From assembly GCF_932526225.1 (NCBI RefSeq), contig NC_064042.1, positions 6,439,540 through 6,503,539 on the forward strand: a stretch of 64,000 bases of DNA. Reading direction: 5' to 3'. Source of the DNA: Nematostella vectensis (lineage: Eukaryota > Cnidaria > Anthozoa > Actiniaria > Edwardsiidae). Shown here piece by piece: positions 24,161-37,016 of this stretch (its first letter is position 1; each line of letters begins with the position of its first letter). The notes below the pieces were generated by a model. It saw nothing but the letters and a program-made list of their open reading frames with translations. It did no database searches and was not told where the DNA came from. The position numbers and the translations under genes were made by a program.

Positions 24161-27100
24161 TTCTCTCTTATAATATCTCAATCACTTTAGTAGCAGTGCA
24201 TCCAGACGTGCCGTCGAAGTGTGCACTGTTGCATTAACCCTTCTTATAATAATATCTCATTCACTTTAGTAGAAGTGCGTCCAGACGTGCCGTCGAAGTG
24301 TGCACTGTTGCATTAACCCTTCTTATAATAATATCTCATTCACTTTAGTAGCAGAACATCCAGACGTGTCGTCGGAGTGTGCACTGTTGCATTAACCCTT
24401 ATTATAATAATATCTCATTCACTTTAGTAGCAGTGCATCCAGACGTGCCGTCGGAGTGTGCACTGTTGCATTAACCCTTCTTATATCAATATCTCATTCA
24501 CTTAGGTTAAGCAGTGCATCCAGACGTGCCGTCGGAGTGTGCACTGTTGCATTAATCCTTCTTATAATAATAGCTTATTCACTTTATTTGCAGTGCATCC
24601 AGACGTGCCGTCGGAGTGTGCACTGTTGCATTAACCCTTCTTATAATATCTCATTCACTTTAGTAGCAGTGCATCCAGACGTGTCGTCGGAGTGTGCACT
24701 GTTGCATTAATCTCTTCTTTTAATAATATCTCATTTACTTAGGTAGCAGTGCATCCAGACGTGCCGTCGGAGTGTACACTGTTGCATTAACCCTTCTTAT
24801 AATATCTCATTCACTTTAGTAGAAGTGCATCCAGACGTGCCGTCGAAGTGTGCACTGTTGTATTAATCCCTTCTTATAATAATAGCTTATTCACTTTTAT
24901 TGCAGTACATCCAGACGTGCCGTCGGAGTGTTCACTGTTGCATTAATCTCTTCTTATAATAATAGCTTATTCACTTTATTTGCAGTGCATCCAGACGTGC
25001 CGTCGGAGTGTGCACTGTTGCATTAACCCTTTTTATAATAATATCTCATTCACTTTATTAGCAGTGCATCCAGACGTGTCGTCGGAGTGTGCACTGTTTC
25101 ACTAACCCTTCTTATAATAATATATCATTCACTTTATTAGCAGTGCATCCAGACGTGCCGTCGGAGTGTGCACTGTTGCATTAACCCTTCTTATAATAAT
25201 ATCTCATTCACTTAGGTAGCAGTGCATCCAGACGTGCCGTCGGAGTGTGCACTGTTGCATTAATCCTTCTTATAATAATAGCTTATTCACTTTATTTGCA
25301 GTGCATCCAGACGTGCCGTCGGAGTGTGCACTGTTGCATTAACCCTTCTTATAATATATCATTCACTTTTATTGAAGTGCATCCAGACGTGCCGTCGGAG
25401 TGTGCACTGTTGCATTGACCCTTTTTATAATAATATCTAATTCACTTTATTAGCAGTGCATCCAGACGTGTCGTCGGAGTGTGCACTGTTTCACTAACCC
25501 TTCTTATAATAATATATCATTCACTTTATTAGCAGTGCATCCAGACGTGCCGTCGGAGTGTGCACTTTTGCATTAACCCTTCTTATAATAATATCTCATT
25601 CACTTTAGTAGCAGTGCATCCAGACGTGCCGTCGGAGTGTGCACTGTTGCATTAATCCTTCTTATAATAATAGCTTATTCACTTTATTTGCAGTGCATCC
25701 AGACGTGCCGTCGGAGTGTGCACTGTTGCATTAACCCTTCTTATAATATATCATTCACTTTTATTGCAGTGCATCCAGACGTGCCGTCGAAGTGTGCACT
25801 GTTGCATTAACCCTTCTTATAATAATATCTCATTTACTTAGGTAGCAGTGCATCCAGACGTGCCGTCGGAGTGTGCACTGTTGCATTAACCCTTCTTATA
25901 ATATCTCATTCACTTTAGTAGCAGTGCATCCAGACGTGTCGTCGGAGTGTGCACTGTTGCATTAATCTCTTCTTTTAATAATATCTCATTTACTTAGGTA
26001 GCAGTGCATCCAGAAGTGCCGTCGGAGTGTACACTGTTGCATTAACCCTTCTTATAATATCTCATTCACTTTAGTAGAAGTGCATCCAGACGTGCCGTCG
26101 AAGTGTGCACTGTTGTATTAATCCCTTCTTATAATAATAGCTTATTCACTTTTATTGCAGTACATCCAGACGTGCCGTCGGAGTGTTCACTGTTGCATTA
26201 ATCTCTTCTTATAATAATAGCTTATTCACTTTATTTGCAGTGCATCCAGACGTTCCGTCGGAGTGTGCACTGTTGCATTAACCCTTTTTATAATAATATC
26301 TCATTCACTTTATTAGCAGTGCATCCAGACGTGTCGTCGGAGTGTGCACTGTTTCACTAACCCTTCTTATAATAATATATCATTCACTTTATTAGCAGTG
26401 CATCCAGACGTGCCGTCGGAGTGTGCACTGTTGCATTAACCCTTCTTATAATAATATCTCATTCACTTAGGTAGCAGTGCATCCAGACGTGCCGTCGGAG
26501 TGTGCACTGTTGCATTAATCCTTCTTATAATAATAGCTTATTCACTTTATTTGCAGTGCATCCAGACGTGCTGTCGGAGTGTGCACTGTTGCATTAACCC
26601 TTCTTATAATATATCATTCACTTTTATTGAAGTGCATCCAGACGTGCCGTCGGAGTGTGCACTGTTGCATTGACCCTTTTTATAATAATATCTCATTCAC
26701 TTTATTAGCAGTGCATCCAGACGTGTCGTCGGAGTGTGCACTGTTTCACTAACCCTTCTTATAATAATATATCATTCACTTTATTAGCAGTGCATCCAGA
26801 CGTGCCGTCGGAGTGTGCACTTTTGCATTAACCCTTCTTATAATAATATCTCATTCACTTTAGTAGCAGTACATCCAGACGTGCCGTCGGAGTGTGCACA
26901 GCTGCATTAACCCTTATTATAATAATATCTCATTTACTTTAGTAGCAGTGCGTCCAGACGTGCCGTCGGAGTGTGCACTGTTTCACTAACCCTTCTTATA
27001 ATAATATCTCATTCACTTTAGTAGCAGAACATCCAGACGTGTCGTCGGAGTGTGCACTGTTTCACTAACCCTTCTTATAATAATATCTCATTCACTTTTA

Positions 27101-30100
27101 TTGCAGTACATCCAGATGTGTCGTCGGAGTGTGCACTGTTGCATTAACCCTTCTTATAATAATATCTCATTAACTTAGGTTAAGCAGTGCATCCAGACGT
27201 GCCGTCGAAGTGTGCACTGTTGCATTAACCCTTCTAATAATAATATCTCATTTACTTAGGTAGCAGTGCATCCAGACGTGCCGTCGGAGTGTACACTGTT
27301 GCATTAACCCTTCTTATAATATCTCATTCACTTTAGTAGCAGTGCATCCAGACGTGTCGTCGGAGTGTGCACTGTTGCATTAATCTCTTCTTTTAATAAT
27401 ATCTCATTTACTTAGGTAGCAGTGCATCCAGACGTGCCGTCGGAGTGTACACTGTTGCATTAACCCTTCTTATAATATCTCATTCACTTTAGTAGAAGTG
27501 CATCCAGACGTGCCGTCTAAGTGTGCACTGTTGTATTAATCCCTTCTTATAATAATAGCTTATTCACTTTTATTGCAGTACATCCAGACGTGCCGTCGGA
27601 GTGTTCACTGTTGCATTAATCTCTTCTTATAATAATAGCTTATTCACTTTATTTGCAGTGCATCCAGACGTGCCGTCGGAGTGTGCACTGTTGCATTAAC
27701 CCTTTTTATAATAATATCTCATTCACTTTATTAGCAGTGCATCCAGACGTGTCGTCGGAGTGTGCACTGTTTCACTAACCCTTCTTATAATAATATATCA
27801 TTCACTTTATTAGCAGTGCATCCAGACGTGCCGTCGGAGTGTGCACTGTTGCATTAACCCTTCTTATAATAATATCTCATTCACTTAGGTAGCAGTGCAT
27901 CCAGACGTGCCGTCGGAGTGTGCACTGTTGCATTAATCCTTCTTATAATAATAGCTTATTCACTTTATTTGCAGTGCATCCAGACGTGCCGTCGGAGTGT
28001 GCACTGTTGCATTAACCCTTCTTATAATATATCATTCACTTTTATTGAAGTGCATCCAGACGTGCCGTCGGAGTGTGCACTGTTGCATTGACCCTTTTTA
28101 TAATAATATCTAATTCACTTTATTAGCAGTGCATCCAGACGTGTCGTCGGAGTGTGCACTGTTTCACTAACCCTTCTTATAATAATATATCATTCACTTT
28201 ATTAGCAGTGCATCCAGACGTGCCGTCGGAGTGTGCACTTTTGCATTAACCCTTCTTATAATAATATCTCATTCACTTTAGTAGCAGTGCATCCAGACGT
28301 GCCGTCGGAGTGTGCACTGTTGCATTAATCCTTCTTATAATAATAGCTTATTCACTTTATTTGCAGTGCATCCAGACGTGCCGTCGGAGTGTGCACTGTT
28401 GCATTAACCCTTCTTATAATATATCATTCACTTTTATTGCAGTGCATCCAGACGTGCCGTCGAAGTGTGCACTGTTGCATTAACCCTTCTTATAATAATA
28501 TCTCATTTACTTAGGTAGCAGTGCATCCAGACGTGCCGTCGGAGTGTGCACTGTTGCATTAACCCTTCTTATAATATCTCATTCACTTTAGTAGCAGTGC
28601 ATCCAGACGTGTCGTCGGAGTGTGCACTGTTGCATTAATCTCTTCTTTTAATAATATCTCATTTACTTAGGTAGCAGTGCATCCAGAAGTGCCGTCGGAG
28701 TGTACACTGTTGCATTAACCCTTCTTATAATATCTCATTCACTTTAGTAGAAGTGCATCCAGACGTGCCGTCGAAGTGTGCACTGTTGTATTAATCCCTT
28801 CTTATAATAATAGCTTATTCACTTTTATTGCAGTACATCCAGACGTGCCGTCGGAGTGTTCACTGTTGCATTAATCTCTTCTTATAATAATAGCTTATTC
28901 ACTTTATTTGCAGTGCATCCAGACGTTCCGTCGGAGTGTGCACTGTTGCATTAACCCTTTTTATAATAATATCTCATTCACTTTATTAGCAGTGCATCCA
29001 GACGTGTCGTCGGAGTGTGCACTGTTTCACTAACCCTTCTTATAATAATATATCATTCACTTTATTAGCAGTGCATCCAGACGTGCCGTCGGAGTGTGCA
29101 CTGTTGCATTAACCCTTCTTATAATAATATCTCATTCACTTAGGTAGCAGTGCATCCAGACGTGCCGTCGGAGTGTGCACTGTTGCATTAATCCTTCTTA
29201 TAATAATAGCTTATTCACTTTATTTGCAGTGCATCCAGACGTGCTGTCGGAGTGTGCACTGTTGCATTAACCCTTCTTATAATATATCATTCACTTTTAT
29301 TGCAGTGCATCCAGACGTGCCGTCGAAGTGTGCACTGTTGCATTAACCCTTCTTATAATAATATCTCATTTACTTAGGTAGCAGTGCATCCAGACGTGCC
29401 GTCGGAGTGTGCACTGTTGCATTAACCCTTCTTATAATATCTCATTCACTTTAGTAGCAGTGCATCCAGACGTGTCGTCGGAGTGTGCACTGTTGCATTA
29501 ATCTCTTCTTTTAATAATATCTCATTTACTTAGGTAGCAGTGCATCCAGAAGTGCCGTCGGAGTGTACACTGTTGCATTAACCCTTCTTATAATATCTCA
29601 TTCACTTTAGTAGAAGTGCATCCAGACGTGCCGTCGGAGTGTGCACTGTTGCATTAACCCTTCTTATAATATATCATTCACTTTTATTGCAGTGCATCCA
29701 GACGTGCCGTCGAAGTGTGCACTGTTGCATTAACCCTTCTTATAATAATATCTCATTTACTTAGGTAGCAGTGCATCCAGACGTGCCGTCGGAGTGTGCA
29801 CTGTTGCATTAACCCTTCTTATAATATCTCATTCACTTTAGTAGCAGTGCATCCAGACGTGTCGTCGGAGTGTGCACTGTTGCATTAATCTCTTCTTTTA
29901 ATAATATCTCATTCACTTAGGTAGCAGTGCATCCAGACGTGCCGTCGGTGTGTGCACTGTTGTATTAATCCCTTTATATAATAATAGCTTATTCACTTTA
30001 GTAGCAGAACATCCAGACGTGTCGTCGGAGTGTGCACAGCTGCATTAACCCTTATTATAATAATATCTCATTCACTTTAGTAGCAGTGCGTCCAGACGTG

Positions 30101-30862
30101 CCGTCGGAGTGTGCACTGTTTCACTAACCCTTCTTATAATAATATCTCATTCACTTTAGTAGCAGAACACCCAGACGTGTCGTCGGAGTGTGCACTGCTG
30201 CATTAACCCTTATTATAATAATATCTCATTCACTTTAGTAGCAGTGCGTGTAGACGTGCCATCGGAGTGTGCTCTGTTTCACTAACCCTTCTTATAATAA
30301 TATCTCATTCACTTTAGTAGCAGAACATCCAGACGTGTCGTCGGAGTGTGCACTGCTGCATTAACCCTTATTATAATAATATATCATTCACTTTAGTAGC
30401 AGTGCGTCCAGACGTGTCGTCGGAGTGTGCACTGTTGCATTAATCTCTTCTTATAATAATATATCATTCACTTTAGTAGCAGAACATCCAATCCAGACGT
30501 GTCGTCGGAGTGTGCACTGCTGCATTAACCCTTATTATAATAATATCTCATTCACTTTAGTAGCAGTGCGTCCAGACGTGCCGTCGGAGTGTGCACTGTT
30601 GCATCAACCCTTCTTATAATAATATCTCATTCACTTTAGTAGCAGAACATCCAGACGTGTCGTCGGAGTGTGCACTGCTGCATTAACCCTTATTATAATA
30701 ATATCTCATTCACTTTAGTAGCAGTGCGTCCAGACGTGCCATCGGAGTGTGCACTGTTTCACTAACCCTTCTTATAATAATATCTCATTAACTTAGGTAG
30801 CAGTGCATCCAGACGTGTCGTCGGAGTGCCCACTGTTGCATTAACCCTTCTTATATTATCTC
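24161..30862. repeat. 76-79 bp satellite array, about 85 monomers, with higher-order repeats
   Basis: The monomer core is GTGCATCCAGACGTGCCGTC, GGAGTGTGCACTGTTGCATT, then AACCCTTCTTATAATAATAT and CTCATTCACTTTAGTAGCA. Each core is bounded by CAGTGCA and TGCACTG, so it can fold. Variant monomers recur in fixed order: the TCTCTTCTTTTAATAATATC variant starts at 24711, 25966, 27384 and 28639, giving periods of 1255 bp and 2673 bp. No long frame runs through it. Confidence 0.95.
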
Positions 30863-32300
30863 ATTTACATTGATAGTTCATTCTTTGTTACATTGCGCTT
30901 AGCCGCATTTTGTTCGATGTGACTGAGATGCTAATGCTGCCCTGAGTTCAAATATCCATATTACATAGACACTTATTTTCTTGTATAGTGGAAAGCTGAG
31001 CAGGTGTACTCATAGCCCGCTTGAACGGGCTTGCATACAGCTATTGGTTGGAAATGAAAGTTCGTGTGTATGATTCTTTTTCGGGGTAGGTATCCATCTC
31101 ATCGCGCGCTCTGATTGTCTCTCGCATGAGGTCCCTTATCTTACGATCCGGACCCGCGCGCGGTCAACTAAACATCCGTATTAGGTCCTCGGGCTCGGTC
31201 AGTAATTCCAAGACCTGGTAACAAATAAGTGATGTTTTATAAACGATTAAACTATAATGCTGCATTTTTTTTTCGCTGGAGTTATAACGTTTGCGGTAGG
31301 TGTGGTTGTTGCTTTTGCGAGAATATTATATGAAATCGAAAATTTTGTACGACTAGAGGTGTTGGCAAATCACCCCCCCCCCCCCCCCCCCCGCATCCAC
31401 TCCTCTCATGATGCTATCAGCGTATAAAGATCGTATAAAATCTTTAACCTCCAAGCCTATTTCAATGTGAGATTTGTTTGTGTGTCGTGACGAATTTGTC
31501 GTGCTATAACGTGCTGGTAAGCGCTATTTAGTCCCCATCACGATAAATATTCTTTTGCTTTTGAATTTCTTTTGAATCAAGGCACTTGCTAGTTCCTTTG
31601 TAATGTTTTTATACTTCAAACGCTTCGTTTTGTCCCCTTTTTGCGAGTGTGCAAAGTATGACTATTTTACCCGGACTTTATTATACTGTTTCGCATGCTT
31701 GATATAAATAGGGCTTTTTTTTAACTCAATCTCTATGATCTATAGTCATCAACTCGCTACCAACAAACCATCCCGATAAAATAAAACAAATTTGGGTAAG
31801 ACCAATTTATAAAAGTAATCCGGTAATTTTTAAACTTCTGCAAAACAATATAAAGCGAGATTTCATTGCATTTATTCAACAAAAAGAAATCTTGAATCGA
31901 GAAGAGTTCGGCACAAATATGTTCGCGTTTATTACTTCAATTCATAACAAACACCGTCCGTAACGTACACAAAGTAGGTACCAGAAGTATATAGACTAAG
32001 GATCTCGTAGTTATTTCCAAGATATTTCTGCAAAGCGGCTGAGATAAGTGTTTTTTTTTTACGGCATATATATTCGTTTGTTGTTTTATAACAAGTTAAG
32101 GAAGGGAAAACAGAAGTCGAAAGATTCCAGCTTTTCGCACTTTACTTGCCTGCTGGCAGTCCTTCATCAGGGCCGCTACTAAAAGCATTCTAATATGTTC
32201 TAAAAGTTTCAATTTGTGCCGATTCTTTTCTTTAATTGTTTTATGGAATCAATGTGTCAACGTTGAAGACAGCGCGGATTACACTAAGGCAAACTGTAAA
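30863..32300. other. Non-coding interval after the satellite
   Basis: Holds a small AGCCCG/CGGGCT hairpin near 31014 and a 20 C run at 31373-31392. No coding exon is recognised. Confidence 0.4.
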
Positions 32301-32327
32301 AGGATTACAACGCCTGGTCTTCTAGAT

Positions 32328-32370
32328 CCCCGAAGGAATGCGTGTATACCATACACGCATTCCTTTCGGG
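32328..32370. repeat. Hairpin with 19-20 bp arms
   Basis: CCCGAAGGAATGCGTGTAT is followed after 3 nt by its reverse complement, with one inserted base. Confidence 0.85.
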
Positions 32371-32439
32371 TACTTACAGTTAAAGCCGCTTGCGTCTCGT
32401 CATCCCAGGGCAAGTTAAGCGCAAAACCAAAGTAATCAT

Positions 32440-32815
32440 AGATGCTTGCTTATCCACCCACGATAGTAGGATTGGTGGGCCTCGCTAACCCGTTCGCGAT
32501 TGATTGGGCGTCGGGTCTCGATTACCCGCCCGCGATTTTTTGGACTGAAGGACTCGGTTTACCGCCCACGTTAGTATCTGCGCCTGACTTCCTTTGCCTG
32601 TCCGGGATTGAATGGGCAAGGGCCTCGATTACCCATTCGCGATAGATTGGGCGAGGTTTTGATTGCCCGTCCGTGAGAAAAAACGTGTAAAGGCCGCGCT
32701 GGCCCACCCTCTCATGCCTGGGCGCAGGGGCCGCACCGGCCCGTCCTCGTTTGTCTGGGCGTCCTCGTTAGCCCATACTCACTTGCATGGGCTAAGAGCC
32801 GCCCTGTCCACCCCT
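32440..32815. repeat. Degenerate GC-rich tandem repeat (about 36 bp)
   Basis: Diverged units of CTCGATTACCC.TTCGCGAT.GATTGGGC. Frames on both strands here are repeat products. 32816-33520 shows nothing recognisable. Confidence 0.6.
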
Positions 32816-33520
32816 TTCTCGCAGAGTGGTGTGAGGATTTAGCCAAAGAATTCAGCGCAATACGATTTACTCAATGAAAGAACCCCAAAATTAGATAGGC
32901 TAGAGGTCTGTCGTGCTGAAACGTTGAATAAGCAAGCTAAAAAGTGGAAGGAGAAAGCCCTGAAACAGAAAGACTAAAGCCAAGAAACAACCGTCTTGAC
33001 TTTGTGAATTACCCAAAACAAACTGCATGATGGAGAGTTAAGAATACGATCTTACGAGCTCAGAAGAACGATGGGAACCCAAATAATGTATATCTCAGTT
33101 GTGTGACACCATATGAAGAAAAGTGCAATGTCCGGTAAGAAAATAATAAAAACGCCATCTTGATTTTGAAAGGCACCCCTTTGAAATGAAATTCCGAAAG
33201 TGAAAGTACAGCAATACTTTACTATAATTGAAAAATTGGTTGTTTTTGATTTCGTACACTTAAAACTACACTAGCCTTGCAACATCTAAATTTAGAACAA
33301 AAGAAATAGCTGGACTTGAAAGAATTTATTCATGACAAACATCATGACAAAGCAGCACTGTGGATTCAAATATCCAGTAAGTTATATTACTTATTCACCA
33401 TATGTGATTATATAACATTTAAACTAATAACATCACATACTCACCATTTTTGTGAGTGTGGAAATAGTTTTGATTCAATATCAACCAAGATCAAAACTTT
33501 ACAACAACATTTTATTGTCA

Positions 33521-34169
33521 ACGCTGTGTCTACTTGCACGGCTTCCGGTAGAGAAGGGACAAAAACTAGCTGCACGGCTGTCTCCAGTTTTCTCGATATT
33601 TAGCCTAAATAACAAGTTTCTGGCTTTAAAACACTTCCACGATTATTTAGAGCAGCCAAGCGACGATTTTTAGCCTGAAAAGCTATGCAACAACGGCCCG
33701 CAAATGCTCGGCAAAGTATGAACGAAGCGTGGAGTTGACATTTCATGCATCGTTTAGTACGTGTCGAGCACTCGAATGTCGCCTTTTGCGAATTTTTTCA
33801 AGCTCGAAGCCATCGTTTGACGGTTCTAAATAACGGTGGGAAGTTTTTAAAGTCAAAACTTTTCATTTTGGCTTAATGGTAAAAAGAAAATCTACTTTTT
33901 TTTCTCCTTGCACAGCTGTTATGTCGAACTCTACGCTTCGTTCATACTGAGCCGAGCATTTGCGGGTCACTCAATGCACAGCTTTTCAAGCTAAAAAACA
34001 TCTCTTGGCTGTTCTTAGCAATCGTGGAAGTGTTTCAAAGCCAGAAACTTGTTATTTAGGCTAAAAATCGAGAAAATGGGAGACAGCCGTGCAGCTAGTT
34101 TTTTTTCCTCATTTACCGGGATCAAGTAGTGCTTCAGATTTCCCACAAGAGTGCAAGTAGACACAGCGT
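33521..34169. mobile_element. 649 bp foldback element
   Basis: The left arm 33521-33742 and right arm 33920-34169 are imperfect reverse complements; the outer ends are ACGCTGTGTCTACTTGCA and its complement. The central 177 bp is non-coding. There is no transposase, so it is a non-autonomous foldback or long-TIR MITE. Confidence 0.8.
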
Positions 34170-34761
34170 ATTATCAATTCACAATTGAATTAAGTAAGTC
34201 TATGTTACTTGACTAAAAAAATCCAAGTTAATAGCTATTAATTACAGCATCACTATTTGCTCACTTACCTGGTACATAGAATCTGGAGAAACTTCCATTC
34301 ATATTAGTTTAGACATATTTGTATATGAGCATATTTTCATGAAATTGACATTAATCAAAAAATAGTTCAAGACATCTTCCCAAAATAGCAATCGCAGGGA
34401 TTCTTCATAAGTTCAACTACTCCTCCAGATATTGGTAAATCATGTATAGTAGGAGTTTATAGAATCTAAAACCAATAACCAACAACAAAGTTTAAAATAA
34501 TAACAGCAGTATAAGTCTTTGTTTTGGTGTTGATCAAATACTGGATGCTGGACCATCACCAGACAGTAAGGAAACTGATCTTGGGTACAGTAGTGGTGCA
34601 AGCCAAAGCCACACTAAAAAGCTTGAATATCATTCTGTTCCCCCAGCAGAATTTTCAATATATTGCAATTGGCCATTATATTTGGCGATCCTTTGAGTGG
34701 GATCCCTGTACGATTTTATATGTATGCTACATAAGCGTAAGCGCAATTTAGCATAACTTTA

Positions 34762-34965
34762 AACTCATCGTCTGATAAGTTTGGGGTCAGGTATCGGATA
34801 GCTTGGTAACCGCCTAACCAAGCGCACCCGAGGAGCCAGGTCTCCACAGCTCCCCCCCCCCCCCCCCCCCCACCCACCCCCGGGGATACCCGTCACACCT
34901 TTCAGTGGAATATACTTACCTAGTTAGTTGCATGCTACCCTAAGGGTGTGGTGGGAGGGGCCTAA
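34762..34965. repeat. Dispersed repeat R1, copy 3
   Basis: Block A then block B, as in copy 1, interrupted by a 20 C run (34852-34871). It ends about 150 bp before the first exon of receptor 2. Confidence 0.7.
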
Positions 34966-35110
34966 AGGGACCCTTAATAGCAGCCACTTCTCCTGTATTA
35001 TCGCTTCATTTAGATACGCTATCCACTACTGTGGCGCTCTCAACTGCAAGGCACAAGTTCAGTGGAACAAGGGCGCAAGGAGAGAGAAATTCCCCAGCGT
35101 TGAAGTCGAA

Positions 35111-36985
35111 ATGAGTTGTGGGGCTACCGACGTTAGCTGGGTCCTTCTTGGGCTTCTTGCGATTGCCTTGTTCGGTGGAACTGGTGAGTTGGGCGCGGCA
35201 TGTGTTTACGAAAAGTTTTTACTAAAAGTTCTGAAGTATCCAGAACTTTTTTCAGCTTAACATCTAGACTGGCAGTTGTTGTTACTACGTTTTTGACTCG
35301 GACAATTTTTTGTCTTTGCTTATGTAAAACTATTTCATAGAATAAATTCAAAATAGAATTAAACAATATAAGCTTTAATTCATATTTCAGATTCATACAG
35401 TTTTACCAGCGAGCCTTCCAACCCGACGTACTTGACCAAAGGCATGGTGGGAAATCTGACCTGGGAATACGCGGCAGGCGCTGGCGAGACCGTACACGAC
35501 CGCATCTTCTTCCTGAAAAACAATGTAAAAATGGGATACGTGGGTAAAACAGAAGCAGGTATTACTAGAAATATATACGAACCATACCGTGGTAGCTATG
35601 ACATCGCGAGTAGCTTTAATCCCGTGACGCTGATATTTAAGAGCCCAATGGACTCTGCTACACACGACGGCGAGTACGCGGTAGATATCCAAATAGAGGA
35701 GACCGGTGAACAAGTCGTATCAAGAGCAGCCATCAATGTTATCGGTTAGTGTTATGAAATCATTATTATTTTTACGAAAAAATAATTGTCTAACATTACT
35801 TAGGCAAATGTTCTCAAAGAAGGTCTTTATAAAAAATCTAAAGAACTAAAATATAGGACTGGAGACGCTTTCATTTCATTTATAGAGTTAAGCCGAACTG
35901 ATCCTTCTCCCTTCGGCTTTTTAAAAACTCCTCAAACATTTCAACCTGCCTAGTGCTTTCTCGCAAACAATGTTTTGTATATGTTAATGACGTGTACCGG
36001 CTTTAATATATTTTGCGTATTTGAAAGGCGGAAGTTCTCGAAACTATCATTAAACATAATCAGCAATAGATACAAAGATTTAATCAACTACGATTTGGAC
36101 TCGCTGTGTTTTTATTCCAGTAAAACAGAGCGAGGGAAGAATAATATCCATTTCATTTTGAAGGCAATTTTCTTTCTTGGGAGAATTCAGTGCAAAACAA
36201 GTATGAAATTGTCTTTTCTTCAGTACTAAAGAGTTCATTCTAGATATCATTTGAAATTTTTTTAATGTGCCTACAATGTGCATGCTGTGAAGGAATGCTA
36301 TTAATTTTGGTACAACAATAACAGAAATTTCATCCATGAATTAGCGAGATGGTTAAACAAAATGAAATTTTTTAAGACTTTTCAAATTTCTTTCAAAACT
36401 TATCCTGTATGCGTAGTTAGAAAATAAGAATATAGAAAATAGATTTTTTTCTGGCAATATACCTTTTTTATATTTTTATCCTCTCAGCTTTTCAAGAAAT
36501 AAAGATATACAAACAAATATTTAGGAATTCGCGTCGTGGAAAACCGTTTGGATACGAACAAAGGCTACAGTAGACGGAATGGAAAAAAAGAAGGCGCTCA
36601 GCCGTTCCCGTCCTTTTATCAGATTATTTCTTATTTGTTTCTTGTTTAGATTTCAACGACAACAGAACGAGAAGAGAACGCAATTTTCTCTCAACAAACT
36701 CCCATTTTCAGACCACTATTATTATTAGTTAAAATGCATCGAAAACATGTTTTTATCTTTTGATAGAATATGTTATGGAATTTGAAATTTGCAATAATAT
36801 ATAGATTTAGGCACTGCCTAAAGGCGGAGCCAGCATTTGATACCTTTTTGTGTTGACTGATAGGGGTAATTTAGGGGGATCTAGGTGTCTTTAAAATGTT
36901 TTTTTTAATGAGATTAAAAAAGTCATTTTTTACTGCCATGTCTTTATGAATTGTAAAGGCTCGTACCTAGGAGGGGTGCGAACAC

Positions 36986-37016
<31 letters not shown>

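Noticed and set aside
24456-30619. Short frames reading MCTVALI-type peptides
   Set aside because: Repeat-derived frames in the satellite with no start context and no continuation.
24161-30862. CRISPR-like alternation of repeat and spacer
   Set aside because: The intervals between conserved cores are themselves conserved variants and the unit is a 76-79 bp tandem monomer. This is eukaryotic satellite DNA.
10295-34925. U1 snRNA gene in the R1 repeats because of ATACTTACC
   Set aside because: Sequence after the first ten bases does not match U1, no Sm site follows at the right place, and copies differ exactly at this motif (ATATTTACC, ATACTTACCC).
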